Below, one piece after another: positions 1 through 12,900 of a stretch of DNA of 64,000 nucleotides (its first letter is position 1; every line of letters starts with the position of its first letter). The position numbers and the translations under genes are program-made. This DNA comes from a virus. The notes beneath the pieces were generated by a model, which was given only the letters and a program-made list of their open reading frames with translations, searched no databases and was not told the origin of the DNA. The stretch spans positions 38,932-102,931 of IMG/VR virus record IMGVR_UViG_3300021964_000026; one strand, given 5' to 3'.

Positions 1-1948
1 ACTCAACATGGAGGTCTGCATCGGGGGCATTCGTGCCGATACCAAGACGGTTGTTGGTGTCGTCCCAATGTAAGTTTGCATCGTCGCTGGCGAACGCCGC
101 CCCGTCGCTGAACTGAACTGCACCAGCAACACCCGATGGTGTCCCACCGCCGCCAGCAGAAGCAAGCGCGGTGTCAATTCCAGCAAGGTGAGCCTCAACA
201 TCAGCGGTAGCGGCGGTGTAGTTGCTCGGCGTAGCGGCCACAGGAACTTCGTCAGCGTCTTGGTCAGCGGTCGCCGCAGTTTCAATACCCCCCAACTTTG
301 TCCGTTCAGCCGATGTGATGATGGCTCCACTACCCGCATTGGTCACATCATTGAGTTCAGTCACGCTGTGAGTTGAAAGGTCAGTAATGTCGCTCGGCTT
401 GTTGAGGATTTGCGCGTCACCACTTACCGCATTCCAATCAGCGTTGACATTGACTTCAGCACCCGTAGCAATACCGTTCAACTTGGTGTGGTCAGCATCG
501 GTGAACACATTGGAATCGGTAGCCGCTTCAACCGCCGCGCGGATTTCAGCATCGGTTTGGTCAGCCGTCGCACCCGCCTCAACACCAAGAAGGGTGAGCA
601 TTTCTCCTTGCGTGATACCTGTCGCAAAGGCTGGCGCACCGCCGCTGATTTCAATTGCAGGGGCATTAGCGATGATGGCTGACTGATAATCACACCGAAC
701 CCACACCGTTCCTTCGTAGATGAATGTAGCGCGGTGTCCCGATGAGAGTGTAGCATTCAGTCCGCTCGGTGTAGTTTGGTTGTCAAACACAATGTCCCCC
801 ACACCATCGTTGCACACCTCAATGATGTGGCCTTCGGGGAACTTGTAGTTCGCGCTTCCGTCTCGTTCGGGGTTGAGCGTGATGGTCACGCCGCTGTTTG
901 GCGAGAGCATGAGGAACGAATCACCTTCCGCCGTCAACACCCAAGTGCCGTTTGTGGTTAGCGCGGTGCTGGTTGCATCAACGCCTCGCCCCTGCAACCG
1001 CACCGAGTAGTGTCCCGTCTGTTCGTTGTTGCGCCCTGCGAAGTAAAACGAGTCAGCCGCGTGGCTACCGCCACGGTCTGCGCCGCGTGATGGACCTTGC
1101 CCGTAGCCAGCGTCGCTGGCCGATGGTGGAGTTTGAGCAAATGCACCGTAGCGCGGATGGCTTACCCAATGCACATTCACGGTATCGGTGATAGCGAGTT
1201 CGCCGTTATCGTTGTGGATAGCGTTGAGGTGTGCGATGTTGTTGATACCTTCCGCACCACCGTCTGCAATCTCGCCGCCGCTGGTGATTGTTCCGACAGA
1301 AAGAGGCACACGGTAATCGGCTGTGCTTTCCAAGAACACGCGCTTGTCGTTGATTTCAACAATGTTGAGGTTGTTTGTTCCACCACCGCTGGCGGCGTAT
1401 TCCACACGGACATGCGCAAGCACGATGACTTTGGAGTTATCACCCGATGAAAGCGTCTTGTAGTTGATGAGGTATTGATTGGACGCGGATGGGTAAAGTC
1501 CCGTTGTTGTATCCGCAGGGCTTCCTCCTTCGTAGTGGACTTTGTTGTTGCCGCCGCTCGGCGCAATGTAGATGGTGTAAATGGCTTCTTCGTTGGCCGA
1601 CAATGAAAGTGCGCCTGTTCCGTGTGAACCGCTGTTGAGGTCAAGCGTGATGGTGTTGCCAACGCCGCTTCCAAACTCGTAGAGCGCGCCATCAAGCACA
1701 GCAAAACCACCGCTCACGGTGAGTGTGCTTTTGGTTGCACGCACCATTGAACCGGGCTGGTTGCCGCTGTTCGTTTCGTTGCGCGTAGAGCCGAAGGCTC
1801 CGTCTTGATACCGAAGAATGCCGTTGCCATGCACACCCTGCATCATGTTTGTCAGCGTCGTGGGCGACAACGAATCGCCGTCTCGCAGTCCGTCTTCGCC
1901 AAGTGTGTTCTGCGCGGCTGTATGCCCTGCTATGTTATCTGTTGCCAT
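1..1948 (-). CDS. Tail fibre protein (partial, C-terminus off the left edge)
   Basis: Reading leftward from the ATG at 1948, an open frame runs to the window edge without a stop (about 649 residues seen). The start has a GGAGG ribosome site 9 bases upstream and overlaps the previous stop as TGATG. The N-terminal half is rich in Gly, Ser, Thr and Asn (TITLDLNSGSHGTGALSLS). The distal part has features common in phage fibres: GITQGEMLTLLGVEAGATAD, DHTKLNGI and LGIGTNAPDADLHV, the last often seen where a shaft joins a receptor-binding or chaperone tip. It is the last gene of the tail cluster, after the hub and a small baseplate-type gene, which fits a host-binding fibre. The receptor-binding tip is not in the window. 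Confidence 0.85.
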   Translation of the reverse strand, partial: MATDNIAGHTAAQNTLGEDGLRDGDSLSPTTLTNMMQGVHGNGILRYQDGAFGSTRNETNSGNQPGSMVRATKSTLTVSGGFAVLDGALYEFGSGVGNTITLDLNSGSHGTGALSLSANEEAIYTIYIAPSGGNNKVHYEGGSPADTTTGLYPSASNQYLINYKTLSSGDNSKVIVLAHVRVEYAASGGGTNNLNIVEINDKRVFLESTADYRVPLSVGTITSGGEIADGGAEGINNIAHLNAIHNDNGELAITDTVNVHWVSHPRYGAFAQTPPSASDAGYGQGPSRGADRGGSHAADSFYFAGRNNEQTGHYSVRLQGRGVDATSTALTTNGTWVLTAEGDSFLMLSPNSGVTITLNPERDGSANYKFPEGHIIEVCNDGVGDIVFDNQTTPSGLNATLSSGHRATFIYEGTVWVRCDYQSAIIANAPAIEISGGAPAFATGITQGEMLTLLGVEAGATADQTDAEIRAAVEAATDSNVFTDADHTKLNGIATGAEVNVNADWNAVSGDAQILNKPSDITDLSTHSVTELNDVTNAGSGAIITSAERTKLGGIETAATADQDADEVPVAATPSNYTAATADVEAHLAGIDTALASAGGGGTPSGVAGAVQFSDGAAFASDDANLHWDDTNNRLGIGTNAPDADLHVE

Positions 1949-2295
1949 CACGATACCTCCAATATGAATGAGAAGCGCACTTCGTTCTCCGCGCTCTTTG
2001 TGAGCGAATGAATGTCAGCGCGATACACAGGAACGAACTCTCCCGTAGACGCGTCTTTGTATTGCAGGTAAACCTCTTGGATAGGTTTGGCAAACACATG
2101 CGACGCGTTTAGCACACCTTCTACGAGAATGCTGGTGTCGTCAATGATTTGCACACGAGGCACGATGCGTGCCAGCGTGCGCGCACCGCCGTCTTCGGAT
2201 GTGGCGATGGTTCCGTCGCTACCGACATGCAACTCGTTGACAAGCGTCGCAAGGTGTTCCACCAAGCGTCTCTTGACAGCGTTGAGCATTGGCAT
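1948..2295 (-). CDS. Small tail-tip or baseplate-associated protein, unknown
   Basis: This 115-residue protein starts MPMLNAVKRRLVEHLATLV. It has a helical N-terminus followed by a beta-rich part (ARIVPRVQIIDDTSILVEGV) and ends SFILEVS. I chose the ATG at 2295, which overlaps the upstream stop as TGATG and has a GAGGAAGA ribosome site; a TTG one codon earlier is also possible. It sits between the hub-like protein and the fibre, so a tail-tip or fibre-attachment role is likely by position. I do not recognise the family. Confidence 0.6.
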   Translation of the reverse strand: MPMLNAVKRRLVEHLATLVNELHVGSDGTIATSEDGGARTLARIVPRVQIIDDTSILVEGVLNASHVFAKPIQEVYLQYKDASTGEFVPVYRADIHSLTKSAENEVRFSFILEVS

Positions 2296-3965
2296 CAAAT
2301 CTTCCTCCGTATTCGTCGTCCCTTCGTGGTTCGCATTTCGTGTGCGCGCGGTCGGAGCATACGCACCTCCGCCGCTGAACCGGGTATTGCGGCTCCGCTT
2401 ACCAAACTTACGCCTGTGAAAGTGGTGGCTGTTTTGCCGCTATACGATACGAGCGATTGGTCAGCGATGATGAGGTGGCCGCTTGAGTCAAAACCGTCGG
2501 TGCTGGCGACTGTGATAGCCCCCGCCGAGTGTGTGCCGCTGATGCGCTTCGTGATACCGAAGCCAAGTGCTGACCGACCCGAACCATATCCGCTGTTGCG
2601 GTGAGCCAAAAGCATGCCAGCGTGGATGTCCGAGCCTGTGTTTGTTGCGCTTGTTTTGGTTCTCGCCAACTTCCCGATAACAGGACGGATTCGCAGTATG
2701 CCGCGCACCTTCAACTCCGCGCTACCTACGCCGCTTTTGTTGACGCTAACAACCTGTTGAGTTCGGTCAGCCTCACCTGCTTCATCGTCTACATCTGCGT
2801 CGTTGCCGAAAGCGTTGACCACAGCCTCAAGTCCCGCTTCGTAAGAAATCATTTGAAAGTTTGAAGTGCCATCCGAACTGTGTTCCAACTCAATGATGGC
2901 TTGACGCGATTCGCTGAATGAGGATTTGTAGTCAACGACATCACCGGGTTCCATGTCCCAAGACTGCGCGTGAAGGTTTGACTGCAACGCACCTTGCGCT
3001 TTTTTGTTGAGGCGAAGCATTTGGTTTGCGCTACTTCGTGCTTTTGTTTCGTTGTTCACAGTAGGGTCTTTGACCTTCATTTGTTTGATTGAGCCTTGTC
3101 GCTTCTGTGCTTCCGCGTCATCTACTTCAACGCTGATGGCGTCGTTGAGAGCGATGCCTGTGCCGCGCATAAGAATGCGATTAGCGACATCGGTGATGGG
3201 GTCAACTTTGGTTTTGCCGATGCCGCGCTGGATACCCAACTCACGGTCTTTGATGTTGAAGATTTTAGGCGCGTATGTGAAGTTCCCAAAGCGGTCGTAA
3301 TACATGATGAAGTGGTCGTGCCGACCAACAAAGCGCACCGCTGTTGGCAGAACAGTTGAGTTGAAGTTTTGCGCAACGAAGAGCGTGCTGATACCTTTCG
3401 CTTGCACGCTGTTCAATCCATGCAACGCCTTCGTGAACAACTTCTCAACTAAATCGGTGCTTCGCAAACCAACGCTCACCGTTTGTCCAGCGCGAACATG
3501 ACTTGTCTCAATCATTTGATAGTCAGCCAAACTCTTTCCTCTCATGTTGATAAGTTGAACTTGCGCGCCTTTGGTTGCTGACGCAACACCCTGTGTTCGC
3601 AGACGAAGTGTTGGGTCGTTCGCATCAATCAACAACATGGGGCGAGATGATGACGCGCTTAGTTGTTCACCGTTGAAGAAAGGTGCGTCTTCGTGTGTTG
3701 TGTGCGCGAGTCTTACTGATGATTGTTCTTCGCTGATGCGATAACGACGAGGGTGAGTCGGTTGGAAATCCTCTTGGTTGGGTTTGCTCACTTGCGTTGT
3801 CTTGCTGGTGTCTTGAATTGTTTCGTAAACAACATGATGAACGGCGTTATCCACAAAGGTTGGGCTTTCAGCGATAGCCCCCACTTCGTCGTGAACTTCT
3901 TTTGCACGCCCAAGACGCTGACCCGCGTATGAAGTATTGGTTGGTGATGGAACGCTGAATGTCAT
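2295..3965 (-). CDS. Putative tail hub / tail-tip protein
   Basis: This 556-residue protein lies between the giant tail protein and the fibre genes. The segment MEPGDVVDYKSSFSESRQAI resembles the part of phage hub (gpD/gp27-like) proteins where a PGD-V loop begins a late beta barrel. The region around 470-540 (GAITVASTDGFDSSGHLIIA, then SYSGKTATTFTG) is a motif often found in phage tail proteins that link hub to fibre. Its ATG overlaps the stop of the giant gene (ATGA) with a GGTGGGTG ribosome site. Hub identity is inferred from weak motif likeness plus gene order; a tail-spike base is an alternative. Confidence 0.55.
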   Translation of the reverse strand: MTFSVPSPTNTSYAGQRLGRAKEVHDEVGAIAESPTFVDNAVHHVVYETIQDTSKTTQVSKPNQEDFQPTHPRRYRISEEQSSVRLAHTTHEDAPFFNGEQLSASSSRPMLLIDANDPTLRLRTQGVASATKGAQVQLINMRGKSLADYQMIETSHVRAGQTVSVGLRSTDLVEKLFTKALHGLNSVQAKGISTLFVAQNFNSTVLPTAVRFVGRHDHFIMYYDRFGNFTYAPKIFNIKDRELGIQRGIGKTKVDPITDVANRILMRGTGIALNDAISVEVDDAEAQKRQGSIKQMKVKDPTVNNETKARSSANQMLRLNKKAQGALQSNLHAQSWDMEPGDVVDYKSSFSESRQAIIELEHSSDGTSNFQMISYEAGLEAVVNAFGNDADVDDEAGEADRTQQVVSVNKSGVGSAELKVRGILRIRPVIGKLARTKTSATNTGSDIHAGMLLAHRNSGYGSGRSALGFGITKRISGTHSAGAITVASTDGFDSSGHLIIADQSLVSYSGKTATTFTGVSLVSGAAIPGSAAEVRMLRPRAHEMRTTKGRRIRRKI

Positions 3966-6900
3966 GCACCCACCCCGTTGTCTGTTCTGTCTCCTTCGCT
4001 ACTGTGGTTGCTCGTGTTGAGTTTGTCGCCAGCGTAGAGCGATTGCGTGTAGCGTGGTTGCACCGTGTAGTCAAGACGAACAAATGTATCCTGTCCTTCG
4101 TTCACCGATTGCCGACGAGCCGCGTCGCCACGGAAGTGTTGTAGCGTGTTGTTGGTCACAATCATGCGCGCGACAGGTTGAGTAGCCAGCGTTGTGAAAT
4201 CGCTGGCTTCACTACCGGGGATTTGAGGTCCGTTGCTGGTAGGGTCGCTTGTTGATGTCGTAAGGTCAAACAAGTAAACAGGCGCGTATGGTGGGTTGGA
4301 CGGAGCAGGGTTGCTGTTTCGCATGTAGGAAGAAGCGGCATCAGCGGCGCGTGCGTTGGGCGTGTCGTAGACAAACACACCGTAGCGACCGGCGGCAGTT
4401 GCGGACAGCACATGCGTCGTATCATCACGGAACAATTCAATGTGTTGGTTATCAAGAACGCGCACAGGGCGAACGAGGAACTTGATGGTCGTGTCCTTTG
4501 TGTTGGTTCTGTATGAGGTTGAGTCATGATTGCTGGTTTGATACGGATTGGTCGTGACACCGGAAGACGCGCCCCAATTAAGGTCGCTGATTGCCTCTCC
4601 ATCCGATGAAACTTCCATGATGTAAGTGCCACCCAGCGGAGGAATGCCATGCGTGGTTCCAAACTTCAAAACCTGCTTGGCTGATGAAAGGTTGAGCGTG
4701 TGGAGATTGAGGTTGTCAACCGCGCGGTTTGCTGTGCTAACACCACCCGCGAGAATAAAGCGTTGTCCAACCTGTCGGTCGGTGTGAACGCTGTTTGCTT
4801 CGGTGCTGGCGACAACATATCGTGGCGACATCTGTCCATCATTTTCAACAACACTCATGCCGTCAATTCCAATACGCGGTTTTGATTTTGCAATCGGTTC
4901 TTGCATGAAAGTGAAGTTTGATTTTTCAACATTGGTTCCAACATTTGCTTCGCGCTTAAGCAATCCATCATCACCTGCGAGTTCCAACTTTGCGCTAATT
5001 CCACGAGCCACTTCGTGAGATTCCAATTGAACATTTGAAGGGCGCAAAAAGCCACTCATGAACGGCGGCTCGCTGGTGTGATGAGAAAGCACCAAACCAA
5101 ACGGACGCATGTCTTCGGACACATCTTGGAGAATGTCTTCGTTGAAGTAAGTAGGATAGCGCACACCGCGTCCGTCTCCACGGTCGCCTACGCGCTTGGC
5201 TGTCGCAGGGTCAAAGAAATGAATGTGTGTTTCTGCGCTTCGTAGGTTGCTATCGGTAAACATCGTCTCGGCTACCTTTGTTCGGTCTGTTGCCCGGTAT
5301 GCATCCTCCGGGTCCCAAGACGGGCGGATGCCAAAGCCGCGCACAGGGAAACGACGAACCTCTTCACCGGTCGTGTTGCCCCACCAATCAATCATGTAGT
5401 GCGCTTGAGCCAATGCGAGATTTACGCGTTGGTCATCCGCGTCTGTCCCTGCTCTATGACCCGTTGGTGAATCAGCGTGGAACTTGCGAAGAGCGGTTGT
5501 CGGGTTGCGTATGTTGCGCACCGCACAACCAAACCCTTTCGTCATTCGGCGACCATCGCTGTATCGCACCTGTTGAAACTTAAGGTCGCTACCGATAAGC
5601 GCGGATGCGTTTGTCTGCCGCTCAATGATGCCGACATAATTTTGCTTGGTGGTTTCTGTTGTTGAACTGTTAGCACTTCCGTTTTGCACATTGGTGCGCG
5701 TCGTTGCATTTTGACTGCTGATAAACGGACCTTCGGCTTGGAAGTGATAGTAGATGTGTGGGTCGCGCAATCCTTGATTTGCTTTGATAGACCAGCGCGG
5801 TCGGTTGTAAGGTTGACGAACGGATATACGGTATCCCCACCCTGCTTGTTTGTGTGTTGCTTTAGTTTGAATAGTATCCGTTGTCGTTTCTACATCAGCA
5901 TTTGCGACAGTCAAACCCTTTGCATCCGATACCTGCTTGATGTTGTTGTCATCCCACTTGTCGCGCCAACCGGGTGCGGCTGTGCCGTAAAGCGAAAGCG
6001 AACTCATTTGCGCACCAAAACGATGACCACCCGGCCAAAATGCACCGAGGTTGTATTTGCGCGACTTTCCGTCTATCCCTGCTTGATTGGTGAGCGCGGC
6101 CACAGAATAAGTGTCAGCGATTGAACCATCCACATTGCTCGGTGATTTCATTCGGAACTTGAACGGACCGTCGCTCATGGCGTAGGTAAACTCGTGGTAG
6201 TGAATCATCTCGTAGTGTTCGGGCGCGTGGTTGTAGGCTTTCTTGTCAACCGCCGCATCACCTTTGTTGGTTCGGCTGTCCGAAAACCATGTCATCGGAC
6301 GACCGAGGTTGTAGTGCCATAGGCAAAGGTATGCATCGGGCAAATGTAGGCTGTTGGTGTCGCGCGTTCCGGACAGCAGTTGTGGCAAGTTGCGCGTAGC
6401 AACACTTGCTTGTGATTTGTTGTAGACTTCACCAGCACCGAGGTTGTTAAACTTGGACTTGATGCGGACGGTTGCGCCTTGAACAGCCGCGCTCCAAAAT
6501 CCGCTCGTGATGGCTGTCACGCTGTTGAACACAACAGGACCACTTGCGCTAAGACCGCTGATGTAGCCACGGTCTTCGTATGATGCGGTTTGCTCTACAC
6601 CACTATCATCAATGATAACAAGGTGTTGCGCATAGTAGTCAGCACCAGCAACAGGGAAAAGGTTGTTGTTGCGCACATACAGTTTGCTGTTTGATTGGTC
6701 GCCGTGTTCAACAGTCGCGGTAGGCGTAAGAGAAGTGAGGTAGTCCGTGTAAACATCAAGGTAGTGGGACGGGTATCCAAGCATTGTCGTTTGTGTTCCA
6801 ACTGCACCAAGCGTTGAACGACAGAAGAGGTAGTAGTCATCGGGGTGATAGTGTTGCGAACCTTTCCACGGCGCAGTTGCCGAAAAAATCGTAGAAGAAG

Positions 6901-9900
6901 CAAGCGCGGCACTCCACCACGGAACGGTCACGGTGTGGCCCGGTGTTGAGCGGTGGAACATGTTTGGATGATACGGTAGACTGCGACGCGTAAATGCACC
7001 CGAAGAAGTAGCATTGACACCGAATGGGTTGCTCAATCCGAGTGTGGGAATGTTGGTGAATTGTTCGCGCGTTGATGGGTCAATGTCCAAAATAACTTCG
7101 TTGAGGTAGATTTCACAACCGCGCACATCAGCCATTGTTGCTTCGGAAAGAATGAGGTCGCGGTCTTGCATAGCGACGACCGTAGCAAACAGTTGGTCGG
7201 TGAGTGTGCGCACCGTTGTGTTTGTCCCACCGGGGTCTTCGGGAGCATCGGTTGAAGCAAAGGTCGTGTTCTCGTTGTTCCCCATGAATTGTTTGCTGAA
7301 CAGGTTGGGTTGGATAACAATTTGATATGCGCCTACTTCTGCTGGGTCGGGGAAATGGAAGGCGGTGTTGTAGTTGGTTCCGCTTTCAAGTTGAATGCGA
7401 TGACCACCAGCGGCGTTGCATGATGCGCTGTCATCTGCGACGCCGTATCCATCAAAGCGCAACTTGGTTTCAGTCAACAGCGTAAATCCATCACCGTGAA
7501 TATCGCTTGGTGGGTTAGACGCGGTTGTTCCCGAAAACCACACAAGCGGGTTGGCAATGGTCTTGGTTGTGTCGTAGTCGGTTGCACCAAAGCATGCGCG
7601 ATTTGCTTGGTAGATTTGTTGATAGAGTGGGTGTGCGAGGTGGCCGGGAAGCATCGCCATCGTCGGCATGACATAGTGGTGTCCCATGCGCGGTAATGGC
7701 ATGGGCGTCAATTTGTTTGCCGCGCGCACCAAAGTTGCTGGGCTTGTTCCAGCCGCGAGCGAAGTCCAATCGGTGTGTGCTTTGTCGGGGCTGTTCCCAC
7801 TCACTTCGGCGTGGTCACGCAATCTGCGCGCCGCAAACTGTCGTGTAGACCCAGCAGGGATGTAGTAAGACGGTTTGATGGCGTCGTCTTCTTTGGCTGT
7901 AAAATCGGGCGCGAAGACAACACCTGTAAATCTGTGATAGGTCACACCCTCAATCACCACGGTTGTGTTGTTAGTAAAAGACGCGATTGTGCCATTGACT
8001 GACAGGAAGTAGCGTCCGTCCGGTGTCGGGTCTTGCTTCCAAATGTCAGCCGTGATGCTTTCATTGACGGTGATGTAGTCGTTGCCTTTGTCTTTGAATG
8101 TCAATCTGTTGAGCGTCATAGCATTGCTGACGATGCGCAACGGTTCGCGTTCCGTATAGGTGTAGCCCATCTTGGTGATGTGAAAATACAACGCGCGGTC
8201 GTGAGGCTCGTATGCGGTTTCAAGAATGTTGGTTGATTGCAACGCGTTGTTGCTGTCGGGGAAGTTGTTTGGGTTTTGATTGATGTGTTCGTAGCCATCC
8301 TGTTCCCAAAACGGTTCTGTTCGCGGTCGGTCGCTGTCCGATTCAAACGCTTGAGACACACCGCTTACCGGTTGACTTGGGTGTTGCAACCCGCCACCAC
8401 CCAGCGTTTCATGCTGGTAGGCTTGTAGGCGGTCAAAACCAGCGCGCACAAGAATGTTGCCGGGGATGTCATCGTGATTCGGCAACTGAATGCGCATGTT
8501 AGGAGAAACGCCCGAACCTGCGAGTGCGGGTGCAAGACCTTCGTTTTCTCGGTCATGCACCATTTCGTAGTCGCGAACAACAACACCCAGCGGTGAACCA
8601 CCGGTCAGTCGGTGTTGTTGACCCGTATCATCAACAACTATGATTTCGGTGAATTGGATTTCTTCGTTCGGTATGTTAAGCGCGTTTCGGACTTCGTAGG
8701 GGTATTGTTCAGCGAGTGCTGGATGAGCCAACTCTTGTGCTTGGATAATTGGATACATTGCCGCGTTTGTTGTTTCAAACGAAAAGCGCACATTGCCGTA
8801 GATGGTTTCACCAAAGCGAATGTATTCCGACCCAACCTTGTGAACCTGCCACGGCATTGAACCAAGCCCTCGCGCGTTTTGAGCAGGGAGTGTAAGGTTG
8901 CCTCCACCCATCCGTTTCCAAACAACATGCTCGGCGAAGAAATTGCGTGCGGCTAATCGTCCTTTGTAGTGCGCGTAAATGCCATCGCGGTGTGTTGAAT
9001 AAGTATCGTAGCCTGTGTTTTCGGTCTTGGCTGTTTCCGAATCAAACAGATTATCGTTTGGGTAGTGCGCGTTGTTGGGGTTTTCGGTCTTGTCAAAGAA
9101 CAAATCACCGGTAGGATAGAGGCAGGTTTCAGCCTGTGCAAGTTGTGAAGCAGTAGCCGCCGATGTTGTCCACAACGGGTTTGCGTCTGTTGGTTCAGTC
9201 ATGGTGGTGTCGTGCATTGCTTCTACATGCGGACCAGCGTTTGATTCAGCGTTGTAGCGGTCGTTGTTGAAACGGTCGTTGTGATACGCTGTGATGGTCC
9301 CGCCTTGCGTTCCTCCCCACTTGAGTTGAAGCATGTCTCCGCAGGTTTGTTGTCCGTTGCGCGCGGCTTTAGCAATGATAGGCAGGTCGCCTTCATAAGA
9401 AATAACAACAAAGTGTCGTTGATGCATTCCGACTGCATTGTGCGTGCTGGTTTTTGGCTCCCAAATATAATCGCCGTTTTCCAACTCTCCACCTTCTGCT
9501 ATGCGCAAAACCCACTCCATTGATTGAGGGTTATGACATGCGGTAGCCGCACCGTAAGGCGTAAAGCCCAACATTGGATGCCATGCGCCAAGACCAGCCG
9601 CAACTTTGTTGCTGATGTTGAGACTGTTGAGGTAGGAATAACGCTCACCATGCCAGCCGACAGCACCAACCGCGCGTGTTCGGTCTATGGCATCAACAAC
9701 GCCGTTAAAGTGGACTTGTGTTGACGCATAATGGTCAAACGGGCTGTTTGACATTTGCCCCGACGAAGTTGCTCCTGTGGCTCGCGAGCCGTCAACTGCG
9801 TTTTGAAAGCCGTTATCCCAGCGCAAATTGCCAGCCTTTGACCAAACAAACACTTTGTGACCTTCTCCCGTTACGCTGGTTACATCGCCCGTTCCGCTAA

Positions 9901-12900
9901 GGCTTGGTTGCTCCAATCGGTTTTGTCCGTTTCGGAAGTTCGCTCCAAGAATAAATGTTCCTTGCGCGACATCGTAGTTTGAATAATACCCGTAGTAAGA
10001 ATTGACTCCGTTGCTCACGCGTATCCAACCGTTTTCGGGTAGCGTCATCGGCAACGCTGTTCCTACGGAGACATGTCCGCCGCTTCCAGCGTCGGTGTAA
10101 GTGCCGAGGTCGCCAACATCAATCCAACCATAGCGGTCTTGCCGTTGCGCGTCTTGGAATGAAGGAAGGAAAGAACCACCAAGAGCCTTGAGATTTGACC
10201 GACCGGGCCATGTATTGATTGCCGCGGCAACAACTGCACCCAACTCTTCGCTGTTTTGACAGCGCGTTGCATCAATCAAGAACACATCGTCGGGAACATC
10301 AGCATCCAAGTCATGGTCGTAGTCTGTTAGCACTTGAGAACCAACCCGGAACATTGTAGCGTTGAGTCCAAGTCGGTCAATGTATTGCACCGACGCGTTT
10401 GCTGAATTGACCAGCGTGGCCGTGACAGGATGCGGTGGGTTTTTGCGCACGCTATTATCAAACCATGACCCTCCAACCGTATAACCTCCGTCAAGGTGGA
10501 AAATCAGTTTGTCTTCACGGAAGTTGCTATGCGATGTTGGAAATCGCGCAACTGCGGTATAATGAGAAAATGGATGACCGTATTCGTTCGCCGCGCTTTG
10601 CACCACCGAGTTTGCACCGAAAAAATGACTGCTAACATAACGCGCTTCAGTAGAAACAGTTTGATTAAACGCGCTGTTTGGAGAACCATAAGACGGCTCC
10701 CAATGTCGGAATGTTTCGTATGGGAACACATTGTTTGCACCGTATGCATTGGTTGGTGGCAAAAATTGATTTGCCGCGCCGTTAAGTGTTCCATTGCTCA
10801 ACTCGTTAGGGAAGAAATAACCCGACTCATTGCCTTGATTGAAGGTTGTTGCCATTGCACCATCAAGTGAGCAGTATTTTTTGAACGCGGCAGTCCATTT
10901 TGCCGACGGCTCAACTGATGTCGTTATGCTCGCGCTTTCTCCACTCCAATGTTTCGGGACTGCTTGACCCGGACCGAACACCATGTAGGCTACGCTGTTG
11001 GTTGAATCCGTGTAGCGTGCGTATGGATGAGCAAACCGAAGCACGACGGGTGTTGGTTGCGCGATGTTGACATTGGTGTAGGTGGTGTCGGGAATGGTGT
11101 GCGTGTTGTTATTGCCGTCAATGTCGGTGTTGAGAATGGCGTCTTGGTTGGCGAACGGTGGAGTCGCTTCTCCGCGATGTTGATTTGTAAGAACAGTAGC
11201 AGGGAACATAGCAAACAACGCGGTTGTGTCAAGAAGCGCGTAGGCTCCCATTTTTTCTCCGATGTCTTGTAGACCAGCACTCCCCGTTGGACCGCTTGAG
11301 TAGGGGTGTTTGTTGTGTGTGCTATAATCTACACGCGACCCATCGTTGATGTCCATAACAACACCGCTGAATCCGCCTCCAAAGTAAAGCGGCACATGGT
11401 GGTCAATGCTGTCTTGTGCGCCTCGGAAGTAAAGCAACGGGTTGCCTTTTCTGTTTGCGCGTAGACGCAACCCTTGAATGTCATTGACGAACTTGAATCG
11501 TTGAAGGATGAGATTGGTGTCAAGTGAGTCTTTGAAATCACCTTTGCTGTCGTCGTGATGCCACGCGAGTAGATGTCGCGCTACATCAGTTGGTGCATCA
11601 ATTGAACTCAACGCGGCGCAATGAATGTAAGTGTCTTCGTCAATGTCCATGCGTTTGAACGGCGACCATGAGCCGTCAATGGTTGTGCTACCTCCGAACT
11701 CGGTTGATGAGTCTTGATTGAGATTGCTACCACCGCTGATGTGTTGCAATTGCCACGCGTATTGACGACCAAGAACAGCAAAATGATGTGGGTCGCGCAT
11801 TTCAATTTGATAGGTGTCATACGCTGTTCCACTTGGGTAGGCTAAACTTCCGCTTTGCGGGTCAAGTTCGTAAGTTGCCGCTTCAAGCGAGGGCGTGATG
11901 TGGTCGCCTTCATATCGCGTATATTTGTCGCCACGCAAATGCTTCTGCCAATCGTCAGTAGGCACAGCGTTGTTTGTTTGGTCAATGAGAATCGGTGTTG
12001 CTGTGTTTGCGTTGCTTCCTTTGTAGCGCGTAGCAATGTTGAGAAGCGTGTAAGGGATGTATCCAACTTCCTCCATTCCTTCGCCTACATCATTTCCAAG
12101 ACCACCGAATTGTCCTCCCGAACTAAAAGAAGCGGAGATAGTATCGTGTTCTTGACTGCTGGCTTGCAAACCCCAATCGCGCGATAAAGAAGCGGAAAAC
12201 AATTTGTTCAACGGGATGATTTCTTTGTCGCTATTGAACTTGGTGATTTTGATAGCAGTCTGTGCGGCTTCACCCATGACTTCACCGTAAGTGCGACCGT
12301 CGGGTGCGCGCAAGTGTGAACAGTCAAAGTATTGGTCGTCTTCGTTTGGGTCTGCTGTGAAAGCGAAAGCGGTTGCCGCGGCAATCAATTCGTCAGTTAC
12401 GATGGTTGTTTGGTTGAGGTGAGGACTGATAATAACAGGAGCGCGTGTGTTAGACACGCTGGTAGGTCCACACTTGTCTTGACTGTTAAACCAAGTTGCA
12501 ACCATTGAATCTGCTTCTACACCTTCAACTCCACCGAAGATGTGAGGACCGCCGCGACCGTTGTGTGTGCGCGAAGTGTATGAAAAAACGACACCAACTT
12601 TGTCGTATTGACTTCTTGATGATGGGATAGCCAGCCAAACCAACCCACTATCGGGGAAGCCCATCCAACCCAACACATCGTCAACATCCGGCAAATGATG
12701 CCAAATACCGCCGTTGTGATAGCCGTAGCCGCTCGCGTCATGAATAGCCAACTGATTGTTTGCCATTGCTGTGTCCATTGTGACAGCGTATCCAGCGTTA
12801 GGTGTGTAGACGCCGCGCCATTTGTTGCCGCGCCAATTATAGTCTGTCGTTCCTGTGTAAAAGAACGGCGTTCCATCACCACCCTTGCCCCACATGTTTG